Of a stretch of DNA of 5,867 nucleotides, positions 1-5,867 are shown in pieces (positions within the stretch are counted from its first letter, which is position 1; every line of letters starts with the position of its first letter). The notes under the pieces are model-generated. The model did not search any database. It was given only the letters and a program-made list of their open reading frames with translations, and had not been told where the DNA came from. Made by a program: the position numbers and the translations under genes. Origin of the DNA: Eubacterium sp. (GTDB taxonomy: Bacteria > Bacillota > Clostridia > Lachnospirales > Lachnospiraceae); contig JABUSX010000019.1 of assembly GCA_021442545.1 (NCBI GenBank), positions 1 through 5,867 on the forward strand. The letters run 5' to 3'.

Positions 1-1906
1 CGACCAGAAACAGAACCTTGATCGTCTTCAGCCTGGTTCTTTCGATGTCTCCGATCAGAACCTGGTCTTCCCCGGGCGGGATCGTACCGACGCGGAGCTC
101 CTCGAAACCGGCATCCAGAATTTCCGCATAGGCCGCCATACCGGCTTTTTCGCTGCCCAGCACCTCCACGATCTTATCCAGAAGATCGATCACAACCGCA
201 TAGCTCTGCGCGTACGCTTTTGCACGCACCGGCTCGCCGGCTTCCTGCAGTTCATCCTGCATCCGTTCGATCCGCTCCTGCGGGTCATACCGCGTCAGGA
301 AAAGATACAGGGCCTTCGTCTTGTCCCGTATCGTCCCCTTCCGGTCGTGCATATCCCGATGGAAATCTTCCGTTTCCGATACAAAACGTTCACGCATCTC
401 ATTCAGCTTCGTCAATGCAGACGCGTTCTGATCCAGGTATTTCGGGATCCTCAGCCATTCCTTTTCCCAGGCTTTTCTCCCATGGATCCCGCAGGCCAGC
501 ACATAGTTTTCCAGTTCGTCGATCTCTTCCGGAGAATAGTCCGTCATGCCGCTCCGCAGGAAACGAAAAACACTTTCATAGGAATAGTTCTCCGTCATGA
601 CCTGCAGGGCCGCACGGATGCATTCCACGAAAGGATTCGTCAGGATCTTTTCCTTTCGATCCAGGAAAAACGGAATATTCTCTCTGCGGAAACAGGCTGC
701 CGCCGCTTCCCCGTAGACTTCCAGGTCGCCCGCTACCACGGCAAAATCCCGGTAATGCCAGCCGTTTTCCCGCACCATGCGGACGATCTGCGCCGTCACA
801 TGACGCAGTTCCTCTCCCGGATCCTGTGCCTCGCAGATTTCGATATGTCCAAAATTTCTACTGTAATGTTCCCTCTGCGTTCTTTCTGCGTTTTCTCCGA
901 TCTGCAGAGAAGATGCCTCTGCCGAAAAATCCGCGCTGCTTTCGATCTGCAGTCCGGCCTTTTCCCCGTCTGTCCCTGAAGAAGCGGCTTTTAAAAAGAC
1001 AGCTTTTTCTCTTCTGTACCGGAATAAATTCTGCTCTAAAAATGCGAGCTCCGGGCTGTTTTTATAACGGCCTTCCGGACCGGCTGACGCAGTCCGCAGG
1101 GGAAGAACCGGCGTGTGCGTCTCGTCTGCGAGGCGTCCGCATCGCCGCATCATTTCCCTGCTCATATAGAATAATTCATGGGGATTTCCGGAACGGAAAA
1201 GATCTTCGTCCGGATCGATCGTCACGGAGACCGTGACCTGTTCCGCGTATATCAGGAGTTCCCGCAGCACGCGGTACTGAAGGGGGGTGAAACCCGTAAA
1301 ACCGTCAAACCAGATCACGCTTCCCCTGATCAGGGGAGAGCGCGGAATGACGCGGCAGAGAATATCCGGTACTTCCTCCTTCGGAAGGAAGTTGTTTTCC
1401 AGGTATTCCCGGAATGCGCGGTACAGCATTTCGATGTCTTCCATTTTCCGCGAAAGCAGGCTTTCTTTCTGACCGCGGATCCAGTCTTCCAGATCTTCCG
1501 GCTGAACGCCGTACTGAAGCAGTTCGGATACGAGCGACTTCATCTGCGCGGCTGCCCCGCGCCCGGACAAGGCGCGCCCGAGCACCTTCAGCTTTTTCTG
1601 ATGACGGGCAATCACACGCTGCACGACCAGGCTTTTTCCTGTCTCCTCGAGAACGGGCAGCGTGCTGCCGCCGGTCTCTCCGAAGACCCGCCACGCCAGA
1701 CGATGAAAGCTCAGGACATCCACATTCAGAAGACCGTGCCGCGGATGCATCCGGACCAGCTCCTTCTGCGCCTGCATCGTGAACTGTTCCGGAACGATCA
1801 GCAGAAACTGCTTTTCCGGATGTGCCATCGAGGCCTCGATGATCTCCCGGTATATCGTATAGGATTTTCCTGAACCGCTGCTCCCGGTCAGAAAAACAAG
1901 AGACAT
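1..1906 (-). CDS. addB: ATP-dependent helicase/nuclease subunit B, AddB (N-terminal 635 residues; gene runs off the left edge)
   Basis: AddB pairs with AddA to resect DNA double-strand ends for RecA-dependent repair; in the family AddB recognises Chi and carries a C-terminal nuclease domain. The frame is open from the start to base 1, giving 635 residues of a protein usually about 1150 long, so the nuclease domain and Fe-S cysteines lie outside. A Walker A motif GSSGSGKS sits at residues 8-15, followed by LIVPEQFT (36-43), SFHRLAWRVF (66-75), WFDGFTGFTPLQYRVL (199-214) and IPPGEDQVLIGDIERTR (609-625), all in the order expected for Firmicute AddB. Start: ATG codons at 1912 and 1906 are both in frame. 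I chose 1906 because the GGGGG at 1915-1919 is 8 nt away from it but only 2 nt from the other. An in-frame TAA lies about 30 nt upstream. A polar, Ser/Glu/Ala-rich stretch at about 300-350 looks longer than in Bacillus AddB. The gene lies 97 nt downstream of nadE on the same strand. The family assignment is secure from motifs; addA is expected further left but is not visible. Confidence 0.95.
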   Translation of the reverse strand, partial: MSLVFLTGSSGSGKSYTIYREIIEASMAHPEKQFLLIVPEQFTMQAQKELVRMHPRHGLLNVDVLSFHRLAWRVFGETGGSTLPVLEETGKSLVVQRVIARHQKKLKVLGRALSGRGAAAQMKSLVSELLQYGVQPEDLEDWIRGQKESLLSRKMEDIEMLYRAFREYLENNFLPKEEVPDILCRVIPRSPLIRGSVIWFDGFTGFTPLQYRVLRELLIYAEQVTVSVTIDPDEDLFRSGNPHELFYMSREMMRRCGRLADETHTPVLPLRTASAGPEGRYKNSPELAFLEQNLFRYRREKAVFLKAASSGTDGEKAGLQIESSADFSAEASSLQIGENAERTQREHYSRNFGHIEICEAQDPGEELRHVTAQIVRMVRENGWHYRDFAVVAGDLEVYGEAAAACFRRENIPFFLDRKEKILTNPFVECIRAALQVMTENYSYESVFRFLRSGMTDYSPEEIDELENYVLACGIHGRKAWEKEWLRIPKYLDQNASALTKLNEMRERFVSETEDFHRDMHDRKGTIRDKTKALYLFLTRYDPQERIERMQDELQEAGEPVRAKAYAQSYAVVIDLLDKIVEVLGSEKAGMAAYAEILDAGFEELRVGTIPPGEDQVLIGDIERTRLKTIKVLFLV

Positions 1907-2003
1907 GAGCATGACCCCCAGTATGATTTATATTCTTTCAGATCCTGCAGCTTCCATTCCTGCAGTTCTTCCGGATTCCGCAGATTTCCCGGATCCTGTA
2001 TTT
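1907..2003 (-). other. nadE-addB intergenic gap, no terminator seen
   Basis: This 97-nt gap separates the TAA of nadE from the chosen ATG of addB. I find no GC-rich hairpin followed by a T-run on the minus strand, so read-through from nadE into addB is likely (inference). It contains two CTGCAG sites 9 nt apart (1945-1950 and 1960-1965) and the G-run used as ribosome binding site. One frame through it reads like protein but has no start codon (see findings). Confidence 0.6.
1915..1919 (-). promoter_or_regulatory. ribosome binding site of addB
   Basis: The minus strand reads GGGGG here, 8 nt before the ATG at 1906 and only 2 nt before the in-frame ATG at 1912. The spacing favours the inner start. 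The match to GGAGG is imperfect, so the site is moderate at best. Confidence 0.5.
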
Positions 2004-3926
2004 TTATTCTTCTTCCAGATCGCGCAGCCAGATCTCCATGCAGGCGTCGCTCGGCATACGCAGGTCGCCGCGCGGGCTCAGCGCGACCGAACCGACCTTC
2101 GGGCCGTCCGGCAGGCAGGACCGTTTGAACTGCTGCGTGAAGAAGCGGCGGCAGAAGGTCTTCAGCCAGTGCAGGATCGTCGCATCGTCATAGACGCCTT
2201 CAAAGGATTTCTTCGCGATCCGCAGGATCTTTGACGGTTCATAGCCCGCCCGCAGCATGTAATACAGGAAGAAATCGTGCAGCTCGTACGGGCCGACCAG
2301 ATCTTCTGTTTTCTGCGAGATCTTGCCGTCCTCGGGCGGCAGAAGCTCGGGGCTGACCGGCGTATCCAGAACATCCAGAAGGATCACCTCGAGTTCCTTG
2401 TCCCCGCAGGTATCGGCATAGTAGCGCACCAGGTGGCGCACGAGAGTCTTCGGAACCGAAGCATTGACTCCGTACATGGACATATGGTCGCCGTTATAAG
2501 TCGCCCAGCCGAGCGCCAGTTCCGAAAGATCACCCGTACCGACGACAAGGGCACCGCACTGGTTTGCCAGATCCATGAGGATCTGCGTGCGTTCACGGGC
2601 CTGGGCATTTTCATAGGTGACATCGTGCTTTTCCGGATCCTGTCCGATATCCCGGAAATGCACCATGACCGATTCTTTGATCGATACTTCGCGCAGCTCC
2701 GCACCGATCCGGCGGACGAGGGTGCATGCGTTTTCATAGGTCCGGTCCGTCGTTCCGAAACCGGGCATCGTGACCGCAAGGATCTGTTCCCTCGGCAGGC
2801 CGAGAAGGTCAAAGGCCCGTGCCGTGACAAGCAGTGCCAGCGTGGAATCGAGACCGCCGGAAATCCCGATCACGGCCCTGCCGGCATGTGTATGAGCCAT
2901 CCGCTTTTTCAGACCGTAAGCCTGAATGTTCAGGATTTCATTGCAGCGCAGGTCACGTTCCGCCTCGTCCGAAGGAACGAAGGGATGCGGGTCGAAGCGG
3001 CGCGTCAGTTCTGTTTCTTCGGCATCCGGCGCAAAGGTGGTCTCTACATAATCTTCTTCATCCGGTATGATCTCCGCCGGCGGGAAGGTGCTGATCCGGC
3101 GGCGTTCGGCCGCGAGCCTGTCCACATCGATCTCCGCCGTAAGAATTCCGTTGGAAAACCGCTCGGCTTCCGCCAGGATGACGCCGTTTTCCGCGATCAG
3201 ATTGTGGCCGCCGAAGACCAGATCCGTCGTGGATTCTCCTTCCCCCGCAGAAGAATAAAGAATCGCGCTGACGCAGGCTGCGGAGTGCGCTGCCAGGAGA
3301 TTCCGACGGTAGGTGCCCTTACCGACCATCTCGTTGCTTGCGCTTAAGTTGACGATGACCGTTGCACCGGCAATGGCATGCTGCGTGCTCGGCGGACACG
3401 GCGCCCAGAGGTCTTCACAGATCTCCGCCGCCACGACAAAATGCGGCATTCCGTCGCAGGTAAAGAGTTGGTTCGCGCCGAACAGCACTTCTTCTCCGCC
3501 CCAGTCGACCGTCTCGACCGGTCCCGGTCCTGCCGTAAAATGACGCATCTCATAAAATTCATTGTAGTTCGGAAGATAGGTCTTCGGCACGAGCCCCAGA
3601 AGTTCGCCCGCCTGAATGACGGCCGCCACGTTGTACAGCTTTCCGCGGATCTCGGCCGGCAGCCCGATGAAGATCAGGGCGTCATTATCCTCGGTTTCCT
3701 CACAGATCCGCAGCAGCTGGTCACGCGCCTCATCCAGCAGGCGTGCCTGCAGAAAAAGATCCCCGCAGGTATAGGCCGTCAGCGCCAGCTCCGGAAAAAC
3801 AATGACCTTCACATGCTGCTCCGCGCAGAGCCTGATATTCTTCAGGATCTCATCCGCATTAAAGACAGGGTCGGCGACCCTCACATCCGGTGTAACAACT
3901 GCTGTTTTTACAAATCCCTGATACAT
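2004..3926 (-). CDS. nadE: glutamine-dependent NAD+ synthetase (glutaminase plus synthetase domains)
   Basis: This enzyme catalyses the last step of NAD+ synthesis in the cytoplasm: it adenylates deamido-NAD+ with ATP and amidates it, using ammonia released from glutamine. The 640-residue length is typical of the two-domain form. The N-terminal nitrilase-like glutaminase domain (about 5-290) shows the catalytic triad: Glu46 in [10 protein letters not shown], Lys115 in [14 protein letters not shown] and Cys170 in EICEDLW. The synthetase domain (about 325-625) has the pyrophosphatase P-loop SGGLDS (356-361), [12 protein letters not shown] (463-474) and YNGDH (477-481). It ends normally after the [12 protein letters not shown] motif. 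Start: an in-frame ATG also exists at 3956, adding 10 Arg/Gln-rich residues, but only the ATG at 3926 has a good ribosome binding site, and the family sequence begins near it. The protein looks intact. It probably heads a transcription unit with addB and has its own promoter in the gap to the right. Confidence 0.97.
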   Translation of the reverse strand: MYQGFVKTAVVTPDVRVADPVFNADEILKNIRLCAEQHVKVIVFPELALTAYTCGDLFLQARLLDEARDQLLRICEETEDNDALIFIGLPAEIRGKLYNVAAVIQAGELLGLVPKTYLPNYNEFYEMRHFTAGPGPVETVDWGGEEVLFGANQLFTCDGMPHFVVAAEICEDLWAPCPPSTQHAIAGATVIVNLSASNEMVGKGTYRRNLLAAHSAACVSAILYSSAGEGESTTDLVFGGHNLIAENGVILAEAERFSNGILTAEIDVDRLAAERRRISTFPPAEIIPDEEDYVETTFAPDAEETELTRRFDPHPFVPSDEAERDLRCNEILNIQAYGLKKRMAHTHAGRAVIGISGGLDSTLALLVTARAFDLLGLPREQILAVTMPGFGTTDRTYENACTLVRRIGAELREVSIKESVMVHFRDIGQDPEKHDVTYENAQARERTQILMDLANQCGALVVGTGDLSELALGWATYNGDHMSMYGVNASVPKTLVRHLVRYYADTCGDKELEVILLDVLDTPVSPELLPPEDGKISQKTEDLVGPYELHDFFLYYMLRAGYEPSKILRIAKKSFEGVYDDATILHWLKTFCRRFFTQQFKRSCLPDGPKVGSVALSPRGDLRMPSDACMEIWLRDLEEE

Positions 3927-3930
3927 ATAT

Positions 3931-3936
3931 ACTCCG
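3931..3936 (-). promoter_or_regulatory. ribosome binding site of nadE (decides the start)
   Basis: The minus strand reads CGGAGT, with GGAG ending 5 nt before the ATG at 3926. The alternative ATG 30 nt upstream at 3956 is preceded by AGCAGCATAAAC, which holds no purine-rich site. This supports the shorter, 640-residue protein. Confidence 0.7.
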
Positions 3937-4045
3937 TTCCGCCGCCTCTGCGGCATGTTTATGCTGCTTCAAAAAAGTGCTGATGCGGGTATCCGTACAG
4001 ATATGCGGCTGCCCGCAGCGGGTGCAGAGCAGTCTTTCCCACATC

Positions 4046-4051
4046 ATTATA
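4046..4051 (-). promoter_or_regulatory. candidate -10 box of the nadE promoter
   Basis: The minus strand has a perfect TATAAT, preceded by TTTTGTG. The -35 region is weak: 17 nt upstream there is CAGTAA, and TTCAGT fits slightly better at 19 nt. If used, transcription would start near 4039 and leave a 5' leader of about 110 nt before nadE. It is the best sigma-70/SigA-type -10 match I found in the gap. The TTGACA hexamers further upstream are too far away to serve as its -35. Confidence 0.45.
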
Positions 4052-4114
4052 CACAAAACTTCCGGTTTTTACTGAATGAAGGGTCGGAAGTCCTGCAAAA
4101 ATTTCACAGAATTC

Positions 4115-4148
4115 TTTCTTAACCCCTGTCAATGATCACCACTCATAC
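4115..4148. repeat. direct repeat copy A (34 nt, period 39)
   Basis: By eye this 34-nt unit matches copy B (4154-4187) at 29 of 34 positions, with a 5-nt spacer between the units. The longest shared block is CCCTGTCAATGAT. On the minus strand each copy contains ATCATTGACAGGG followed by TTAAGAAA, hence a consensus-like TTGACA (here 4127-4132). Four of the five differences are transitions, and four lie between the central block and the shared TCATAC end. Its place upstream of nadE suggests a regulatory site, but no regulator is recognised. Confidence 0.8.
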
Positions 4149-4153
4149 AATTT

Positions 4154-4187
4154 TTTCTTAAACCCTGTCAATGATTACTGTTCATAC
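4154..4187. repeat. direct repeat copy B (34 nt, period 39)
   Basis: This is the second copy of the tandem pair; its TTGACA on the minus strand is at 4166-4171. For this copy the beginning of copy A supplies TATGAG 18 nt downstream of TTGACA, a 4-of-6 match to a -10 box. Copy B could therefore be a second, weaker promoter (inference). Copy A has no comparable -10 at 16-19 nt. Confidence 0.8.
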
Positions 4188-4202
4188 GCAGCCATCCCCG
4201 AA

Positions 4203-4234
4203 AACTTCTGTGTAAAAAACTTTACAGAGAAGTT
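4203..4234. repeat. AT-rich inverted repeat, 14-bp arms with one mismatch
   Basis: Arms AACTTCTGTGTAAA (4203-4216) and TTTACAGAGAAGTT (4221-4234) pair at 13 of 14 positions around a 4-nt loop. On the minus strand the hairpin is followed by two further Ts beyond the arm (AAGTTTTCGG). It could be a weak backup terminator just beyond the main one, or a dyad-symmetric protein-binding site upstream of nadE. The sequence alone does not decide. Confidence 0.6.
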
Positions 4235-4240
4235 CCGCTG

Positions 4241-4281
4241 AAAAAGCCGCCGGGTCTCTTCTGAAAACCCGCCGGCCTTTT
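4241..4281 (-). terminator. Rho-independent terminator of the propeller gene (possibly bidirectional)
   Basis: On the minus strand the arms at 4281-4267 and 4255-4241 form a 15-bp stem with one G-T wobble and one G-G mismatch. The core is GCCGGCGGGT against ACCCGGCGGC, the loop is 11 nt, and the stem runs into TTTTT. It begins 35 nt after the stop codon of the propeller gene. The plus strand also ends in CCTTTTG, so it might work in both directions, although no plus-strand gene needs it. It separates the propeller unit from nadE. Confidence 0.85.
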
Positions 4282-4315
4282 GCTCATCTTACACTTCCTT
4301 TTTTATTTTCTCTTA

Positions 4316-5248
4316 TTATTTTACATTGTACACAAACACTTCCGAGATCTCACGGTCATAACCGTCATAGAAGCCTTTTACCATCCCGAGCACGATGCGG
4401 GAGCCTCGGTTGTACAACAGCAGAAACTGCTCATGCGCCGGGTCGAAAGCAAGGCCTTCGATCTCGCCCTGGAAAGTAACATCATCGAAGGTTCTCTCCA
4501 ATGTACAGGTAGCGTAATTGCCGTCCTCCGCCATGGTCACCCGGTACATATGATCTGCTTCACTGTCATCGGCCGTGCCGTCATCAGCCGTCAGATAATA
4601 ATTGCCGTCATAGTAGACAACGCCCTGTACCCACTGAGGTGCCGGCTGCAGATGTACTTTTCTTTTGAAGGCACCTGTTTCCAGATCATATTCATACAGA
4701 TAGCGTCCGCTTTCCTCGCCTACCCAGGAAACCATGCAGACAACTTTGTCGTCCGGATTGACCGTGATGCCGCTGCATTCCAGCTGTCCGGTGGATGCTT
4801 CAAAAGGAAACGTTCGTTTCATAGTCAGGGTGTCCGCATCGTAGACAGCTATCTGAATATTTTTGCCGACGCCGTCCATGAAATACTCTGTTCCGAGATA
4901 AAGCTCGTTATTGAAGATATCAATATCTCCGATATGATTGACTTCCTGCTTATAACCTTCAAAAGGTTTTTCATTGCGGGCGATCTCATTCCAGTCCTTG
5001 TCATACTTGATCAGGACGGTACTGCCGCTGACATAATAATTCTCCCCGTCGGTGGTGATGCCCTGACGGCCGCCGACTTCCACGATCTTATCCCGGTCGT
5101 AGGTAAATTTCGGAAGCATGACCTCCTCATCCGTCTCCGGACGGGAAAAAGTCACCGTCTCTTCGGCGCTGACAGCTGCACAGCCGAATAAAAGACATCC
5201 ACTCAATGCCAGAACCGTCACTCCCCGCAGCACTAAATTTTTTCTCAT
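4316..5248 (-). CDS. exported beta-propeller-like protein, possible lipoprotein, function unknown
   Basis: The 310-residue product begins with a signal sequence: basic residues (R2, K3, R8), then a hydrophobic run. LSGC (15-18) fits a lipobox, which would anchor the protein at Cys18; VSA before E29 would instead suit signal peptidase I. The mature part repeats a propeller-like pattern of Gly/Asp turn plus Tyr-rich strand: QGITTDGENYYVSGS (62-76), IGDIDIFNNELYLGTEY (106-122), SGITVNPDDKVVCMVSW (159-175), QGVVYYDGNYYLTADDG (208-224) and EGLAFDPAHEQFLLLYNRG (264-282). The 44-56 residue spacing suits five or six blades. No enzyme motif is recognised; binding or a lactonase-like activity is conceivable but unproven. 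Start: an in-frame ATG at 5287 has no ribosome binding site, while the ATG at 5248 has GGGGGA at 7 nt and begins exactly at the signal peptide. Two stop codons in a row (TAATAA) end the gene, and a terminator follows. It lies 69 nt after a methyltransferase gene and may be co-transcribed with it. Confidence 0.85.
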   Translation of the reverse strand: MRKNLVLRGVTVLALSGCLLFGCAAVSAEETVTFSRPETDEEVMLPKFTYDRDKIVEVGGRQGITTDGENYYVSGSTVLIKYDKDWNEIARNEKPFEGYKQEVNHIGDIDIFNNELYLGTEYFMDGVGKNIQIAVYDADTLTMKRTFPFEASTGQLECSGITVNPDDKVVCMVSWVGEESGRYLYEYDLETGAFKRKVHLQPAPQWVQGVVYYDGNYYLTADDGTADDSEADHMYRVTMAEDGNYATCTLERTFDDVTFQGEIEGLAFDPAHEQFLLLYNRGSRIVLGMVKGFYDGYDREISEVFVYNVK

Positions 5249-5317
5249 GATAACATCCCCCGTATCGTTACTGATATTCAGAACCATTTCGGCGCCGTCT
5301 GAAATCGTTTTTCATAT
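5249..5317 (-). other. 69-nt gap between methyltransferase and propeller genes
   Basis: The gap holds the ribosome binding site of the propeller gene. No terminator hairpin is seen, and I find no convincing TTGACA/TATAAT pair, so the propeller gene is probably transcribed from upstream together with the methyltransferase (inference). Confidence 0.5.
5256..5261 (-). promoter_or_regulatory. ribosome binding site of the propeller gene (decides the start)
   Basis: The minus strand reads GGGGGA, 7 nt before the ATG at 5248. The in-frame ATG at 5287 is preceded by GACGGCGCCGAA, with no suitable site, and would put 13 polar residues in front of the signal peptide. Confidence 0.65.
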
Positions 5318-5867
5318 TTACTGTTTTAAAAACGGAACTGATGCCGCTGCGAAAAGTCTTCCGGATTCTTCTCCGAGCGCCGGCCGGATCTCCTCGCAGA
5401 TCAGCCCGGCTTCCGCAAGCAGCTTCCGCATCGTTTCTTCGGTATAGCCGCGTTCCAGATGCGTTTCTTCGCTTTTGGAATAGAACCCGTTCTCTTCCGG
5501 AAGAAACAGCGTCAGATCGTATCGGTTGAGCTGTGTTTCCTGATCATAACTGTTTTCCCAGATAAAGCTGCCTTCCGGCCGGTTTTCCGCAATCGTTTCT
5601 TCTCCGATCCCGGCATAAAAAGAGGGCGTATGGAAATCAAACACAAAAAGTCCGCCCGGGTCCAGATAATTCCGGACCAGGCGGAAAACTTTAAGAATCT
5701 CTTCTTCCTCTAATATGTAATTCAGGCTGTCGCAGACGCATACAATGGCGCGAACCGTGCCGTAAAGTTCAAACTCCCGCATGTCCTGCTGCAGGTAGAG
5801 GATATCCGGAGCGGCTCCGGATTCAGGATCCGCACATTCATTTTTCCTTCCTGCAGCTGCTGCTTCC
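5318..5867 (-). CDS. class I SAM-dependent methyltransferase (C-terminal part; start lies beyond the right edge)
   Basis: The frame is open to the right edge and gives 182 residues; the glycine-rich SAM-binding motif I and the start are outside. Visible family features, counting from the first full codon, are ILYLQQDMREFEL (22-34), the central strand VRAIVCVCDSLNYI (38-51), the LDPGGLFVFDFHTP motif III region (68-81), and a C-terminal helix-strand pair, YTEETMRKLLAEAGL then RLFAAASVPF. This is the pattern of small Firmicute methyltransferases of the Methyltransf_11/25 type. The substrate cannot be told. An internal ATG at 5782 falls after conserved sequence and is not the start. The first 20 visible residues are Ala-rich and polar and look like an enlarged loop before the ILYL strand. 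The stop is 69 nt before the propeller gene, on the same strand. Confidence 0.88.
   Translation of the reverse strand, partial: EAAAAGRKNECADPESGAAPDILYLQQDMREFELYGTVRAIVCVCDSLNYILEEEEILKVFRLVRNYLDPGGLFVFDFHTPSFYAGIGEETIAENRPEGSFIWENSYDQETQLNRYDLTLFLPEENGFYSKSEETHLERGYTEETMRKLLAEAGLICEEIRPALGEESGRLFAAASVPFLKQ

Larger units (their letters stand above)
3927..4315. other. 389-nt intergenic region upstream of nadE and downstream of the propeller gene
   Basis: No convincing gene lies here. From right to left (the transcription direction) it contains the terminator of the propeller gene (4241-4281), an AT-rich hairpin (4203-4234), two 34-nt direct repeats (4154-4187 and 4115-4148), an inverted repeat ACTTCCG/CGGAAGT (4058-4064 and 4085-4091), a TATAAT box (4046-4051) and about 110 nt of presumed nadE leader. 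Bases 4100-4235 are clearly more AT-rich than the flanking genes, as expected of a control region. A small Cys-containing reading frame crosses the leader but lacks a ribosome binding site. Confidence 0.75.

Noticed and set aside
1178..1873. 231-codon plus-strand open frame opposite addB
   Set aside because: The minus strand here carries uninterrupted AddB motifs, including Walker A, so the plus frame is a shadow.
1945..1965. CTGCAG inverted/direct repeat in the nadE-addB gap
   Set aside because: Two copies of a 6-nt palindrome 9 nt apart, without a T-run, are not enough to call a terminator or operator; chance is likely in this composition.
2277..3347. Long plus-strand open frame opposite nadE
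   Set aside because: It is antisense to the catalytic core of nadE, has no recognisable domain and an Arg/Phe-rich composition typical of the reverse frame of GC-rich wobble codons.
3927..3956. Upstream ATG start for nadE at 3956
   Set aside because: It has no ribosome binding site and would add a 10-residue Arg/Gln-rich extension not expected in the family.
3927..4040. Riboswitch in the nadE leader
   Set aside because: The leader has GC-rich stretches that could fold (for example CCCGCTGCGGG), but I could not match a known NAD+ riboswitch or another class, and I see no terminator/antiterminator pair before nadE.
4115..4187. CRISPR-like repeat pair
   Set aside because: There are only two imperfect copies with a 5-nt spacer, far too short for CRISPR spacers, and no cas gene is present.
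4280..5191. 303-codon plus-strand open frame opposite the propeller gene
   Set aside because: It is the mirror of a gene with a clear signal peptide, ribosome binding site and terminator. Its own start lies in the terminator arm, and the product shows no family signature despite hydrophobic stretches.

Overview
The window is a stretch of bacterial chromosome with four protein genes, all on the minus strand. Two are cut by the window ends. Read 5'->3' along that strand the order is: the end of a class I SAM-dependent methyltransferase (5867-5318), an exported beta-propeller-like protein (5248-4316), glutamine-dependent NAD+ synthetase nadE (3926-2004), and the first 635 residues of the AddAB helicase-nuclease subunit AddB (1906 to the left edge). 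The AddB type of recombination nuclease, the long two-domain NadE and the moderately GC-rich codon use all fit a Firmicute. A member of the Clostridia (Lachnospiraceae-like) is my best guess, but the sequence alone does not fix the taxon.

The genes form two probable transcription units. The methyltransferase and the propeller gene are 69 nt apart, with no visible terminator between them. The unit ends in a strong GC-rich hairpin with a T-run at 4241-4281. A 389-nt gap (3927-4315) then holds that terminator, a second AT-rich hairpin, a pair of 34-nt direct repeats with a 39-nt period, a candidate promoter with a perfect TATAAT, and a leader of about 110 nt before nadE. nadE and addB are separated by only 97 nt without a terminator and are probably co-transcribed.

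NadE makes NAD+ in the cytoplasm and AddB acts with AddA on DNA double-strand ends. I see no direct functional link between the two units. No RNA gene, CRISPR array, insertion sequence, phage gene or defence system is visible. The least explained parts are the tandem repeat upstream of nadE, the exported propeller protein, and two short coding-like stretches that lack convincing starts. I do not see good evidence for a new multi-gene system here.
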